Shown: piece after piece, positions 26,601 through 41,600 of the stretch
How positions within the stretch are numbered: the first letter of the stretch is position 1
Layout of the letters: each line of letters begins with the position of its first letter
NCBI GenBank assembly: GCA_005281725.1
Contig: SSBO01000008.1
Span: 2,356,001-2,420,000 of the forward strand
Direction: 5' to 3'
Source: Wuchereria bancrofti
Taxonomy: Eukaryota > Nematoda > Chromadorea > Rhabditida > Onchocercidae
Length of the DNA: 64,000 nt
Notes under the pieces: generated by a model
Told to the model about the DNA's origin: nothing
Databases searched by the model: none
The model's input: only the letters and a program-made list of their open reading frames with translations
Made by a program: the position numbers and the translations under genes

Positions 26601-29600
26601 CTGCAGTTGGTAGGTGGTATCTTTTGATGAGAATATTGCATTTCGATGTAGCATGTCTAAATTTTGTTTTTTGTTTTTTTTTTTTTTTCGTTTTTTGTTT
26701 TTTTCTAGTTTCAAAGCATTCTCACTTGAAAAGACATTTGCTGATATATGCGTGCACTTCATTCCTTTCATCCATTTCCTGTCCATCTTTCTTTCTCTCT
26801 TTCTCCTTTACTACCAACATTCTGATTTCCTAAAAAAGAAAAAATTCAAATATCGAGGTCATTTTTGCTTCACTTCATTTTGTCTTTAATAAAGGAATTT
26901 GCGAATTTTTTTTTTTTTGAGATATTGATGCTGTTGTACCCTGAAATCAGCTTATAATCCTGCCTCTCTCTATTGTCTGTTTTAAATTCCTATTCGAATA
27001 ATTCCTTTTTTTCAGGATTACGAAAAAGAGGCACAAGGAATATTGAGTGACGACCCAAGGTTTTTGGAGCTTGTTGCGGCAATTAAGGAGGCCCAAAAAA
27101 TCTTAAAGGCAAAAATGGATCTCTTCACTGGCCTGCAACGTTTCTATGAAACATTAGATACAATAAAACAAGAAAACAAACAGTGGAATACGATCACATC
27201 ACAACAGGTTCCCTTAAAAATTTTGTGAAAATTTAACATTTTTGAACTCAAATTTTTGATTTTGTTTTTTACCAAAATTTATTATCCATTTTATTGATTA
27301 TTTACGTGACAGATTCGCTTCTAAGAATTTTAATTTCAATTTTATGAGGAATTGAAAATAACTTTATTATAAGGCTTTTTTAAGGCACTGTAGAATTTCT
27401 TTTTTAAGTTTTAGGTTTTTTTTTTCAAATATACATAAGCATTATCAGTTACTGTCATCCGATAAAATACAGTAGTTTAAAGTGTTACTTTTTACTTTTT
27501 CACTTTTAATTGTACCATAGTTTATGCTCCTGATATTATGTGCCTCACTTAATAGAGGCAATAGAGAACTTCCCGGTAAAAGATCTGTAATCTCTAAAAT
27601 CCTAAACGCATTTCACTTTCACACAAAGGTAAAAAGGTGAACAATGAAACTTATTTTAAATATTATTTGGTTTTTGAAGTTTCCAAGAAACTCATGAATG
27701 AGAGAACTACTTTTAATAAATGGAAGGAAGTTTATTCAATACTTTAAATTATATTAATTATATTCATCATTGTGGCTTGCGATTCATTTCATGTTTTTCC
27801 AAAAAAGTACAGGAATTAGTCGGGAATAACTCATTAACAAAAGCAATGAAGAGAAAATTATTCATATATTAATAGAAAACTTTCAGGTCGAAGAAGTATC
27901 TGTAAGGCTTGAAGAGCTTTTAAAACTTGTTGAAACCGAGTGTGCGCCTGAGGCGAATGCTCTGTGCTCACAATTTGAATCTATTCGATCATCTTTTTTC
28001 CAGCTAGAATTTGATCGAATTAAGGAAAAGTTTGTTTTTTAGAAATTTCTACAGCAATTGGATGAATTCTTGAGTATAATGGCACTTATTTTGCAAAAGA
28101 AACTATATTTGCCGACATACATACTGTTTTACAGATTACGGGTTCTTGTACTACAACTGGATAGACTGGTGGATTTTATGGCAAAACGAAAGATTCTTCT
28201 ACTCAGATTCAAAGAATTCCAAAAATTTGTTAAAGATGCTGAGGATACGTTACTTAGAACAATGCATGATGCCTCGATTGGTGCAGAAATCGATATGCAT
28301 AGAATTGTATGGCTATTGTTATTTTGTTTGGATTTTAATGTTTTATTGTTTATATATTTTGGCAATTCTAAGAAGCAAACATTTAACAACTTTTTGGCAC
28401 TATAAAATTACATTTTCTTCCAAAAGCATCAACAGTGCTCTTCCGTCATTCAAATTTTTTTCTTTTACAGACGAACGAAATGAATGCAGTGTTTGATAGA
28501 CTGGATAATTTAGGAAAAGAGCTTACAGCTTGTCAACTTGATGCTAATATGATGATCACCGATATGTCGGTTGTGGATGTCTTGAACAGAATTAAAAATA
28601 TTTCCTTGGACGTTGGCTATACAGTGAGAGTATCTTTTCATTTTTTTTTCTATATAATGAGTTAAAACTACTTCATATAATTAAGGTCATCTCTCTGTTT
28701 TGAATACCATTAGCCTGTTCTGTCCGATAATATGCATCTTGGTTTTTATTTTTTATTATTCCTACTGGTTGCAATTTTACTGTGTAGAAATTTCAATATA
28801 TAGAAATATGTAGGAGTGAAAAATTAGGCAACTGATTCGTGTAGATTATAATTTTAATCCGTTTATTAAATGCAGGAAGAACCGATGGAGCCATCAGAGT
28901 GTTTCCAAGAATTTTTTGACGTGTCGAATCAATTGGAGGGCGCTTTCTGTACGGATATTAATACATGTGAACATATGGATGATGTCGTTGAGTTCATTAC
29001 TGTTTCAATGGTATTTTTTTTTTCTACTTGATTTCAATTGTCATAGAAAGTGATTGCTTAACTTCATAATGATTTTTTAGCAGCATCTAGTGTTCTCTCG
29101 AATCTCCAAGCATTATGAATCTATCACTGGATTTTTGAGGATTAAAAAGAAAAATCATGTTTTGATTTAATTGGTTTCGAAAGAATTTGATTTTTGCTCT
29201 TCTGAAAGAGAAATTGCTGAGACGCTGAGATGAAATTTATAAAATGAAATATAGGAGAATGGTAAGAAGGAAGCTGAGCTGATGGTTCGACTTAATACAA
29301 TTGCTGGTAATCTTGCCGCTCATGAAAAAGCTAAAGCAAATGATGTAAGTGAAAGTGATTGTATCAGCAGATGAGAATTTATTAATTATAGTAAATATGA
29401 TTAATATATTAATTAAAGATGTATATAAAAAAAGTAACCGTGGTCATTGTTAAAATTATGATTTGGCTTATTTCCTTGTTAACATTTTAATTGTCAATAG
29501 CACTTTTTTGTGTTGCCGTCGAGAGCAGTTATATCTCAGAGCTTTTATGAGCATTTAGATCGAATATTCATTCGATTCAAATGATAGAAGCATCTGCTTT

Positions 29601-32600
29601 TTATTTCTCTTTTAAACAGGGAAATAGAGACTTAATGGTGAGTTGCCGAAAAAGTAAGAAAATGAACAAATAAAATTAACTGAAGAAATTAATGAACAGA
29701 CAAGAAATAAGAATAGTAAGTGGGAGTTGTAAATTAATCGAGCATTTAATTTTGAGATTCTTTCGAAGCTGAAACGAATAATGGACAAACGACAAGAAGT
29801 TCGACGGGTAACAGTGGAAGACTGTATAGAACGATCGTTGGTTATTCTGACACAAAAAGAGGAACAACTGGAAGCAATTATTGAACGTGATATTAATGAC
29901 CAAAATTTGGATGCTTTTGAAACCGATGAAATCACGAAGTGGATTCCGTGGAAAGAGGAACTTAATCAGGTTCGTCCTTTATTCAGTCTATCATGGCTGT
30001 TTAGTTTTTTAACTGATTTCTGATTTCTATAGTTCGAAAAATAAATATTCTTTCAAAGAGGTGAATGAATTGTAGAATAAACTCTAAAAATCGATTGGTT
30101 AAGTATTGTAGATCGTTTCTTATAATTCTTTCTATTTCTTCAGTGTTGCTCTGTTCACTATCTAACATTTATTTTCGAACGCGAAAAAATATGCTGTACT
30201 TTCTTCTTCGAAAAATATTTCATGATTTAGACATTAAATGTCAATCAAAAAAAAAAAAAAAGGAAACGAATAAAAAAATTCAAATTAAACAGTGAACTCA
30301 TCTGTTGCACAGGAATCTGAAATTTCTGTTAAAAAAGAGAAGTCTTTCTAGCTCTAGAAACTTTAATAAAATACAGATTCTGTAACTTATGAAGTCTCGA
30401 GGCTCATTTACTAAAGCTTTTAGTGTTCGGAAGATGTTTTTTTTACTAAAGATCAATACTCCAGATGATTTCACTATATAATGCAAGTCTTAAATTATGT
30501 TTGTTTTATTGTTCTGAAGAAATGGATGCCCCCCTGAATACGTTTATGCTATCTTTTGAATTTTATCACCGTTTTGGGTTTTTTTTGTTTTTTTATATAT
30601 TTTTCGTTTTATAATTCAGTTTGATGCTGCTAAATATTGCCAAATAAGCTTCCTTTTCTTATCGTATTTAAATTTTTAGTTAACAATGCTAATCAAAAAT
30701 AACAATATTCAATGGCGAAGTTCACTTGATCAACTTGTCGAAAAGGCTGCCAATTTTGACGTACGAATTGCACGTTTCAAGAAGACATTTGCCAAATCTA
30801 AGCGTCATGAACAGCAAATACCTACAAAGCTGGCTGCATTTATTAAGTGGATTGATTTAATGGAGGAAGATCTTAATCGAGCAGAATCTTTGGATGATGC
30901 AGTTGAGAAGGCAGAAGGGTTTGTTTTGTTGTGGTGTTCTGAATTTTACGTAAAGACAGATATTTTTAAGATATATTGCAACTTACAGGTGTGCCATTTT
31001 ATGTTCGTGGTGAGATCCATGACCAAAAACATCTGTATAATTTTTATAAGTTCTCGAGTTTTGCAGTGCTTATTGTAAGGTGCTTTCAGTATTATATATA
31101 TATATAAAGCATTTTTTAGTAGATGAAATAATTTGAATATAAAACTTTTTGTTGTGTTAGTGTATGCCGTCTGTTTATTATTTAATTAAATTGTCTGTAG
31201 TGAAGTTGGCTATGTTAATAGGAAAAAAGTTTTTTTTTTTTGATTAATTTGATATAATACCAGTGTGTTTTTAGGCTTCGCAAGATTCATAGTATTTGCT
31301 TATCACATCAGAAATTGGTTGACAAATTGTTAAATTCCAAACTTAATCCACTACAATCAAATGAAGTTAAATTTCACTGTGATCGGTATTTCACATTGCT
31401 GCATCGAAGTGCCTCACATGATTTTCCAGAAGAACAAGCAGTTACAACGAATCTATTAGATATACCTTCATCATTGATGCTATCTCAGGTATATTTTGTG
31501 GCAAAGATCACGTAACGTGGAATTTAGAATTTAGGTTGTAGTTATATATATATATATATATATATATTAGAATCAGCTGTTTCATTGTTTCAGTGAATGT
31601 GTTCTTTACATCTGCACTTATTGTTCAGTACACAGGTAATACTGATGTGATAAATGAGGAGATTGATTGAAATTCCTCAATATTATGGTTTAAGTCACGA
31701 ATAAGGGAAGACAGCAACTGTGTAATTTTTATTTGATATCATTGTGGTTATCAAAATCATAGATTATATTTGGAGAAAGAACTGTCAAAAGGAAACATCT
31801 GATGATTTCATTTTTGCAGATTTCTCTTGGTTCGTTATCAACTTCTGGAATTGATGAAGACGAGAATCACTGTACTGAAATAATGTCGTACGAAGGAACT
31901 AGCTCTGCGCCTGCCTTGGTTTTTTCTTTTTTTCTTTTTTTTGAATTTTAAATCTTCTGAAATTCTAGATTCAATTTTCCATTTTTTCACACTTCCGAAT
32001 GTGAATTTTCTACCTGACTCCACCTCCGAATTGTACTATGTTGCTAATTCTCTGCAGTATCACCAATCTTCGAATTTATTGTACTAACTAACCCTAATCC
32101 ATAACAACTTGAAATTAGGAATAGATTCTGGATGTAATTCCGTTTAATTTATTATCTAATTGCATAAAATGTTTCCTCTAAATTTTCGCAGAAATTTTGC
32201 GATAGCGTGAAAAAACTTATTAAAGTATAAATGGGGAACTATTGAATGGGGTTAGAGCATTTGGCAATATCACTTTTAGAAGTCGGAGAAATCCTAAAGG
32301 AAAAAGAAAGGAGCTAGTAGGTAGTGGTGATATTCGTTAAACGAAAACTAGTAATCTAAAATCAACATTGATTGTAAGACTTCAATTTTGGATTTAAATT
32401 AGACGTAATGAGTTCTTTTCGGGATATAAATGTAGTTGCAGCAGATATAATTTCTTAAAAATGGTATTAAAGAAATTCGATCAGGGAGTAGCTGCTGCCA
32501 TCCTATTGTTGTAAACTATTCGGTAACTTTGTTTTTCATTAAAATTTTTAGCTTACATTATCATTTCAGGAACAACGGGTATTACAAGCAACAGAAACCT

Positions 32601-35600
32601 CTGAAATACAACTTTTATTATCGGACATTGATTCGGAATTGAATATGTTGGCCAATTCATTAAGTGGGCTGAGTGCTGATTATGCTCGATCATTGAAACC
32701 ATTAAGTAGTGCTCAAGCTGATCTGGAAAAACTCAGAGTAGTTTTTGTTTGATTTCTTATTTTTTTTTACAAAAAGCTTTCTGGACATTATGATTACGCC
32801 ATCAAACAATAAATGCTTGAGAGCAAACGATCCTAATGGTTAAATGATATAGATACAAGTAGAACAAATATTAGCTATTTGTTTTGGTTTTTTTTTTTTA
32901 TTTCCAAGGAAAATGATGTTATACTGTAACTAAACGAATTTGCTTTATATGAAATAATTAGTTTTACACAGAATCACTTACTAGACCTACCGATATCTCT
33001 TGAATGGTTTTGGTTAAAATTAAAAGTGTGTTCGAAGTTTAACAAATTAATCGATCCATCTTAAAGGATCTCAATAAGAAAAGGTGTCAGTTGGATGACG
33101 CCTGCGACAACCTTTCACGTAAAGTTTCCGGTGATGATTTTGCAGTCGTTCGTTCGTTAGCGATACATCTGCATTCCTTGGAAGAACCGTTTACGGTTTG
33201 TAGTTTTCTTGTATGTGGTAAATTTCGAAAACTACTAGAATTATTTCTAACGAACATATTAGTCGAAAGCAAGAGGAAATTGTGAGATTTCAAATTCGGT
33301 TATCCCTGCATTTCAATAACCCAAAGATCACCTTTTCAATACTCTAGAAAATTAACTCTAAAACAATAGGTATAAATTTGTGATTAACACCACAAATCTC
33401 AGAACACTAACCATAAAACAAACAACAAAAGTAATTACAAAGTTATTGAGAAAGAAATTACTGGAATTTATTAGATCATATGGTCGTAAAAATTAATTTA
33501 TGAATTTTTTTGGGGATACTGATAAAATCCGATTTCAAAATAATTTTATATGATAACTGCCCATAAAATAAAAAAAAAAATAAAAGTTTTATTGTCAGCT
33601 AAAACTCAAAATTCGCTCAGGAGAGATCTAAAAATAATCTCACACACACTTCAAAATAATATACTATTATTTTACAGACATTTCTGCGAGAATTGCAAAC
33701 AGAAGTCGACGATGAGATAGCGTTACAAGCAAATTATGAGAATATTGCCAAAAAACTCAGTGAACTAAATATCGATATCGACCAGCGCGCTCGAAATTCT
33801 ATTCAAGATGTATGTATATTTGCCCAATGGAAAATTTGTTCTTACCGTTGTATGATCAAAACCAAGCAACGGAAATTTTTGTCGTTTTGAATGATAGCAT
33901 GTATTATTTCTCACTTTTGACTGATCTTTAACAAACTGTTATTAAACTCATTTGAAAATTATTTTAGCCACTCTAATTTTCAAATTAGGTTTCACCGAAA
34001 AAATCCAACTGAATACTATTTGAATCAGGTTCGAAATCAACTGGAACGTGTTCAATCGGACATGAATTTGCTACGAACGCAGTGTTCTCAGCAGCGGAAA
34101 TATGTTGAGAACATGTTGGAAAAGGTTCCAGGTGGTGCAACACCTACTAGCTCAAGACGAAAGAAAATTATGCTTATGGTTTCCACAACTGTAACAACTA
34201 TAATTCAGGTTGATACAAAAAACACAAATCATTATTATTATACAATTATTATGTATCAGAACGAGCTAAATTTAGGATAAAGCATTTCAGTCTATAAAAC
34301 GAATATATAAAAAGACTCACACAAACTCCAGTATCGTAGTACAATTCCATTTCACAGCGCTATACAATAAGCAAAGATATTTGCAGGTTGTCGAGGACGA
34401 ATTACGACGTTCACCTAGCACTAAAGAAAATGATCTCTTAGAGCTGAAACAGAAGCTACAAGATGTGAACACTTGTATCGTTGATGAGACCGATGCAGCG
34501 GATCATGTGGTTCCCAACATTGCTAAAAACAAGCAGGTAGAATGAAAAATTCATAAACATAAACATGTATATGTTTATCAGTGAATATATTCAGTGATAA
34601 ACAATTCAGGAACACGTCACTTTCATGATAATTACACAATTGCAGGAATTACAAGAGTCTGAGCACGAAAACATGGTGCAATCTGAGCTTGCACAGCTGG
34701 GAAAGGAAGAATCGGAAAAAGAAAGAACGAAAAAGAATAAAAAAGCATTAGCCGAACAAATTAATGCATTTGAATCAGCGTTAAATGAAACAGTAGGTGA
34801 AATTTTGCCACCAATGAATGAGCTTATTTCTCGTTCGCATCAAGAGAGTATCAATCTTCCATCTCTTCAATCTGAACTTGAAAATACACAAAAATTCGCT
34901 GAAAAATGCAAGGTAAATTTGCTTCCTTAAATCAAAATATGAACTTTTTTTTTTTTTTTTTTNNNNNNNNNNNNNNNNNNNNNNNNNNNNNNNNNNNNNN
35001 NNNNNNNNNNNNNNNNNNNNNNNNNNNNNNNNNNNNNNNNNNNNNNNNNNNNNNNNNNNNNNNNNNNNNNNNNNNNNNNNNNNNNNNNNNNNNNNNNNNN
35101 NNNNNNNNNNNNNNNNNNNNNNNNNNNNNNNNNNNNNNNNNNNNNNNNNNNNNNNNNNNNNNNNNNNNNNNNNNNNNNNNNNNNNNTTTTTTTTTTTTTT
35201 TTTTGCATTTTGTAATATCATCATTTTGAACATTCTTGAATCATTAATATATTATATTTTTGCAGAAAAAATTGGATGAGAAGCTAGCGGAAAAAGAGGG
35301 AATGAAAATGATGCAATCCGAGCTTGCAGAATTGGAAGAAAAAATATCTTTGGCCAATCAATTGCTAACATATGATGTAGAAGATCTAAAAAATGCTGAT
35401 AATCCAGAAGATATTGGAGAAAAAGCGAAAAATATTGAAAATTTGGAGCAATACATAATTTCAGCATTGGATAAGTTGAAAGATTATGATCGAAATATGA
35501 TGACTGACAAAGAGCGTGTTGATATGGATAAGATGTTGAATGAAGCAATGCCTCTTATTGATAAGCTACGTATTTTACGGGAATCTATTGGAAATGATCA

Positions 35601-38600
35601 GAAACCACTCACTGATTGGAAAATTGCTAACGATAAATTAGAAGATGAAATGCAAGAAATTAATGATAATATGGAAAGATTGTTTATTAGCTATACAGAA
35701 CCACAACCGTATACAACAGCAATGAACGATATAAATATATTAGAAGGATTACAGAAGCAGATCATGGAATTATCAAAGAAAACGAACAATATGGAAGAGA
35801 ATGTAGCACAAAATTTACCAAACTATCATTCTGCAGTCAATATAATGAAGCAAAGAATTGAAGAAGCTACCAAAGATAATGAGGTATTTAATTATATATA
35901 ATTTTTTTTTTCTCTCTTTTTCTATTCAATTTGCTTAATTTAATTTAATATTACATTTTTTTCATGGTTATTTATCATTTATTGATCTCGATAAACATTT
36001 AATTAGAGAAAAATTATTTCAGAAATTGTTATCATCACTTACTGAAGATGTTTCAACACAAAAGCAACTTGTTGATATGCAAAACGATTTGATCAACCAA
36101 CTGAGTAAATTAAATGATTGTGCCATAATGGTTCATAATGCACCATATGATGAAACAAAAGCTGCACGATTAGAAGAATTAAAAAATGAACTTGGAAAAG
36201 TAAGTGATATATTGGAAGAATTGAAGGAAAAGGAAAAGGAACCAATAAAACTGGTGCAACATTCAAACGATTTAAGAATATCATCTGTAATTGATCAGTA
36301 TGAAAATCTTAATCAACTACTGAATGAAACTGAAGAGCAATTGATGAATGAAGATGCTTATGTAACATTACAATCAACAATTAGCAACGAAACGAAAGAG
36401 CTACAATATGTGGTAGATGAAGCGTCTAAAGTTGAAAATGATATTAATGCGACAACAAACGATTTGAAGAAAGCAATTGATGATCTCAAAAATGGACGAT
36501 CACATTTGACAGTATTACAAGATGCATATGATAAATTGGAAACAATACCAGATACGGATTCATTACGTGCGAAAGCATTTGATGAAATTTCAACACTAAA
36601 TGAGCAATACGATAATGTTGGAAGAAATTTAGAAGATCGACTTGATATGCTGAATAAATTTGACGAAATAGCGGATAATATAAACAAGCAGTTGATGGAT
36701 CTTGAAAATGATGCATATAAACTAGAAATTCCAAATGCCAGTTGTGAATTATCCGTTGCTGAGAAAAAGCTCAATGATGTTAATAAATTAGAAGAATCAA
36801 TGAAAGAATTATACGAAATGAAAGAACAATTAACACCATTATTGAAGCCTGTTTTTACAGTTGAAAATTTCGATAATCGTTTATCAGATGTGAACAAAAA
36901 TTTCCAACAATGGTACGATGAGCTTGTAAGAAAGAAGCAAGAATTGGAGGCTGAAAATAATCTGTCATGTTTGATCAATGATTTCAAGCAAACTCTTGTT
37001 AATGCCGAAAATGATTTTGAAAAGCTTGATGGAACGATGAATTCATTGAAGAATTTCAGAGATATGATTTTACCAATGGTAGTTGAAAAATCGGATCGTA
37101 TTAGAGATCTAATACTGCCGGTAAAAACTGAAAATATTAAAGAGTTTTATGATGATGTCGATAAACTAACAGATCGATATAATGATTTATCAACACGTGT
37201 TAATGATAAATTGAATCATGCAAAGGAACAGGAGAATGTATTTGATGATATCCAACAACAGCTTGATGATATGGAACAAAAAGTTGATGATTTTCTCAAC
37301 AAGTATATCACTTCACAAGATTTATTAATTGCTATGGAAGATGTCGATCAATTGCATTCACTTCTGGATCAGATTCCGATATCAGCAATTGAAAATATCA
37401 CTGAATGTGATCTCAAAGAGAATTTATTAAAGAAAGCAGATAATATAAAGAACAAAATCAAAAATTTACTTGTTCCATTGGAAAAAGATACGAAGAAGGA
37501 GCAAAAATTGATGCAAAATGTTCATGAAATACTATGTGCAATAACATCAATTGGTGATGATGTTATTGCAGTTGATAACATAAATGAGCCATCAGAACAA
37601 TTGATGAGCATTGGTGAATTAGCTGAAAATTTGCGAAAATTGAAAGGAAAAGTTGAAAAACTAGAAAGAAAATTACATAATCCGGAAGGGATGGTAAAAC
37701 ATGCATTAATAAGTGATAATCTTTATGATCGTGTTATACAATTACAAAATGCACTTGATGATAAGAAAAAGAAATTAACCGATCGTGCCAAATTATATTC
37801 CACAACTGCGGCGATAGATTTGATCAACAAAAATGTGAATGAAATGGAACAAATACCGTTGCAAACAGTTGAGGAACAAAATAGTGCATTAAATGAGCTT
37901 GAAGGAAAGAAACATGAACTTGAAAATTTGCTAAAAGATATTCCGATGAATGATGAAGGTAATAAGTTACGTGAGAATGGTAATAGATTACTGGCACAAC
38001 TGAATGATAATATAAAACGGTTAACTGATGCAGTTGGAGAAAAGGTTGCAGCATTAGCATCATTCAATGCAATTAAAGATGAAATTGAAACACAACTTTC
38101 ATCAATGCCAAATGAAATTAATCCATTTGAACTTGATCATCAACTATGTGATATAAATGTAAGTTTGTTATTTTATTTATATTTATTTGCTTTCAAATAT
38201 TTTCTTTCTTTTTTCATAAATGAATTGTTTCAGTATTGCTCACATATACTAAAACATTATTATTTTTTTATTTAGGATAAATTGATTAATTTGGAAAGGC
38301 TTAAAAATAAAATCGATGATATTGATGAAAGAAATCTTGATGTGGACAAAATTACCGAAAAGCAGAACCTTCATCATACAATCGAAAAAGCTTTGGATCA
38401 TCTAAAGGTGAAAATTTAATGATATGAACTGTGTTGATATGAATAAAATTAGTGTAAAATTTCATTTATTTTTATTCAATTACAGGATGGTCAACAAATG
38501 GTAGAGAAACAAATCAATGATTTGCATATAGCAGAAAAAATGCATGAAGATGGCAATCATTTGTGTGATGAATTGAACGCTTTGATTAAGGAGGGTCAAG

Positions 38601-41600
38601 AAGTGTTAAATGATGCTGAAGCAATTCCAACGATATATACTACTACAATGGATGCATTCGTGAGCCCTCTTGAAATGGCAACAAAATTGCTTAAAACAAT
38701 GCCGGAAAATGAAGAAATGGCTATACGTTTGAAAGCAACTGTTAATGATGCAAAAGCAATTCAAGCCAATTTGTCACATCATGCCAATCTATGGTTACAA
38801 TTTGTTGATGAACGAGATAATGCAACAGATCAGCTTGAAATAAAACGAAAGCCACTTGATGAGATTGGTAATAAGCATATTAGATCCTGTGAAGAAGTGA
38901 TTGATGATCTCGATAAACTTAAGGTTTGTATATTTGAAAATGTTTATCTCTTATTATGAAATTGATTAGTTTTCTTCTTCGTTTGAACTATTTAAGTTGA
39001 TTAAATATATTTTAGAAAGCAACTGATGAATTGAATGATTTACGTAATGTGATGTCAAAATTGCAAAGCCTTTCCGAACAGTTACATCCATTGGAAACCG
39101 CATATGCAGATGTTCGCTTTTATGATGTAGATGTTGAGCAAACACAACAGCAATATGAAAATCTCATATCTTTGATGAATAACGAATTACACGATGAAAA
39201 TATTCTGAATGAATCTGCTCAACAATTGGCTCGAGAATTAGAATATCTTAATGGCAAACTTTCAACGGAATCGGTTAATCGTGAACAATTTGAGGAGGTT
39301 ATTTTAATCAAAAGATTTTCTGCTTTTAATTTTATTATATATATATATATATATTATAAAATTATTTTCGTTTTTTATTTCAGATGTTAAATCAACAATT
39401 ACCTTCGTTACAAGCTCAGCTGCAATTTCTGCAAGCAAAAGATGATGAAGCAAAACGAATTCGTATTCATGTTGCTCGTATGTCTCAACCATCAATTGAA
39501 ACATTAACCGAACAACTGAATGATATTTACGTACTTGTGAAGGAACGATTGGATAATCTGTCAAAAGCAGAAAAACAAGAAAAAGCAATGATTATCAAGA
39601 TGGAATTAGAAAAGCTGCGTACCGAACCATATGATGAAGAGGAATTGATGAAGATTGAAGAACAATTACAGCAGCTTCCTGTAGAAGATGAGAATACGCA
39701 AATATTAGCTATAGAAGTACAAAAATTACGAGCAGATAAAGTTGAGCATGATGCAGTTAAAAAAGAAATAGAAATGAAACTAGCCGAATTACTCAACCGT
39801 ATGAATGTGATACGGACAAACTTGAGTCCAATAATGGAAGAGAAAGAATCGGAAAAAGGAAGAAATATTGATGAACAAATTAATGCATTTGAATCAGCGT
39901 TAAATGAAACAGTAGGTGAAATTTTACCACCAATGAATGAGCTTATTTCTCGTTCGCATCAAGAGAGTATCAATCTTCCATCTCTTCAATCTGAACTTGA
40001 AAATACACAAAAATTCGCTGAAAAATGCAAGGTAAATTTGCTTCCTTAAATCAAAATATGAACTTTTTTTTTTTTTTTTTGCATTTTGTAATATCATCAT
40101 TTTGAACATTCTTGAATCATTAATATATTATATTTTTGCAGAAAAAATTGGATGAGAAGCTAGCGGAAAAAGAGGGAATGAAAATGATGCAATCCGAGCT
40201 TGCAGAATTGGAAGAAAAAATATCTTTGGCCAATCAATTGCTAACATATGATGTAGAAGATCTAAAAAATGCTGATAATCCAGAAGATATTGGAGAAAAA
40301 GCGAAAAATATTGAAAATTTGGAGCAATACATAATTTCAGCATTGGATAAGTTGAAAGATTATGATCGAAATATGATGACTGACAAAGAGCGTGTTGATA
40401 TGGATAAGATGTTGAATGAAGCAATGCCTCTTATTGATAAGCTACGTATTTTACGGGAATCTATTGGAAATGATCAGAAACCACTCACTGATTGGAAAAT
40501 TGCTAACGATAAATTAGAAGATGAAATGCAAGAAATTAATGATAATATGGAAAGATTGTTTATTAGCTATACAGAACCACAACCGTATACAACAGCAATG
40601 AACGATATAAATATATTAGAAGGATTACAGAAGCAGATCATGGAATTATCAAAGAAAACGAACAATATGGAAGAGAATGTAGCACAAAATTTACCAAACT
40701 ATCATTCTGCAGTCAATATAATGAAGCAAAGAATTGAAGAAGCTACCAAAGATAATGAGGTATTTAATTATATATAATTTTTTTTTTCTCTCTTTTTCTA
40801 TTCAATTTGCTTAATTTAATTTAATATTACATTTTTTTCATGGTTATTTATCATTTATTGATCTCGATAAACATTTAATTAGAGAAAAATTATTTCAGAA
40901 ATTGTTATCATCACTTACTGAAGATGTTTCAACACAAAAGCAACTTGTTGATATGCAAAACGATTTGATCAACCAACTGAGTAAATTAAATGATTGTGCC
41001 ATAATGGTTCATAATGCACCATATGATGAAACAAAAGCTGCACGATTAGAAGAATTAAAAAATGAACTTGGAAAAGTAAGTGATATATTGGAAGAATTGA
41101 AGGAAAAGGAAAAGGAACCAATAAAACTGGTGCAACATTCAAACGATTTAAGAATATCATCTGTAATTGATCAGTATGAAAATCTTAATCAACTACTGAA
41201 TGAAACTGAAGAGCAATTGATGAATGAAGATGCTTATGTAACATTACAATCAACAATTAGCAACGAAACGAAAGAGCTACAATATGTGGTAGATGAAGCG
41301 TCTAAAGTTGAAAATGATATTAATGCGACAACAAACGATTTGAAGAAAGCAATTGATGATCTCAAAAATGGACGATCACATTTGACAGTATTACAAGATG
41401 CATATGATAAATTGGAAACAATACCAGATACGGATTCATTACGTGCGAAAGCATTTGATGAAATTTCAACACTAAATGAGCAATACGATAATGTTGGAAG
41501 AAATTTAGAAGATCGACTTGATATGCTGAATAAATTTGACGAAATAGCGGATAATATAAACAAGCAGTTGATGGATCTTGAAAATGATGCATATAAACTA

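Noticed and set aside
31542..31567. (TA)n run in a rod intron, and similar runs at ~31089, ~39338 and ~47299
   Set aside because: Ordinary AT microsatellites; no further structure seen.
34781..35233. Open frames running through the N gap
   Set aside because: They exist only because undetermined bases do not create stops.
36358..36987. 209-codon minus-strand open frame inside the large rod exon, repeated at 41234-41863
   Set aside because: It is the antisense shadow of a highly biased coiled-coil exon: Ser/Phe-rich, without splice or start context, and duplicated only because the repeat is.
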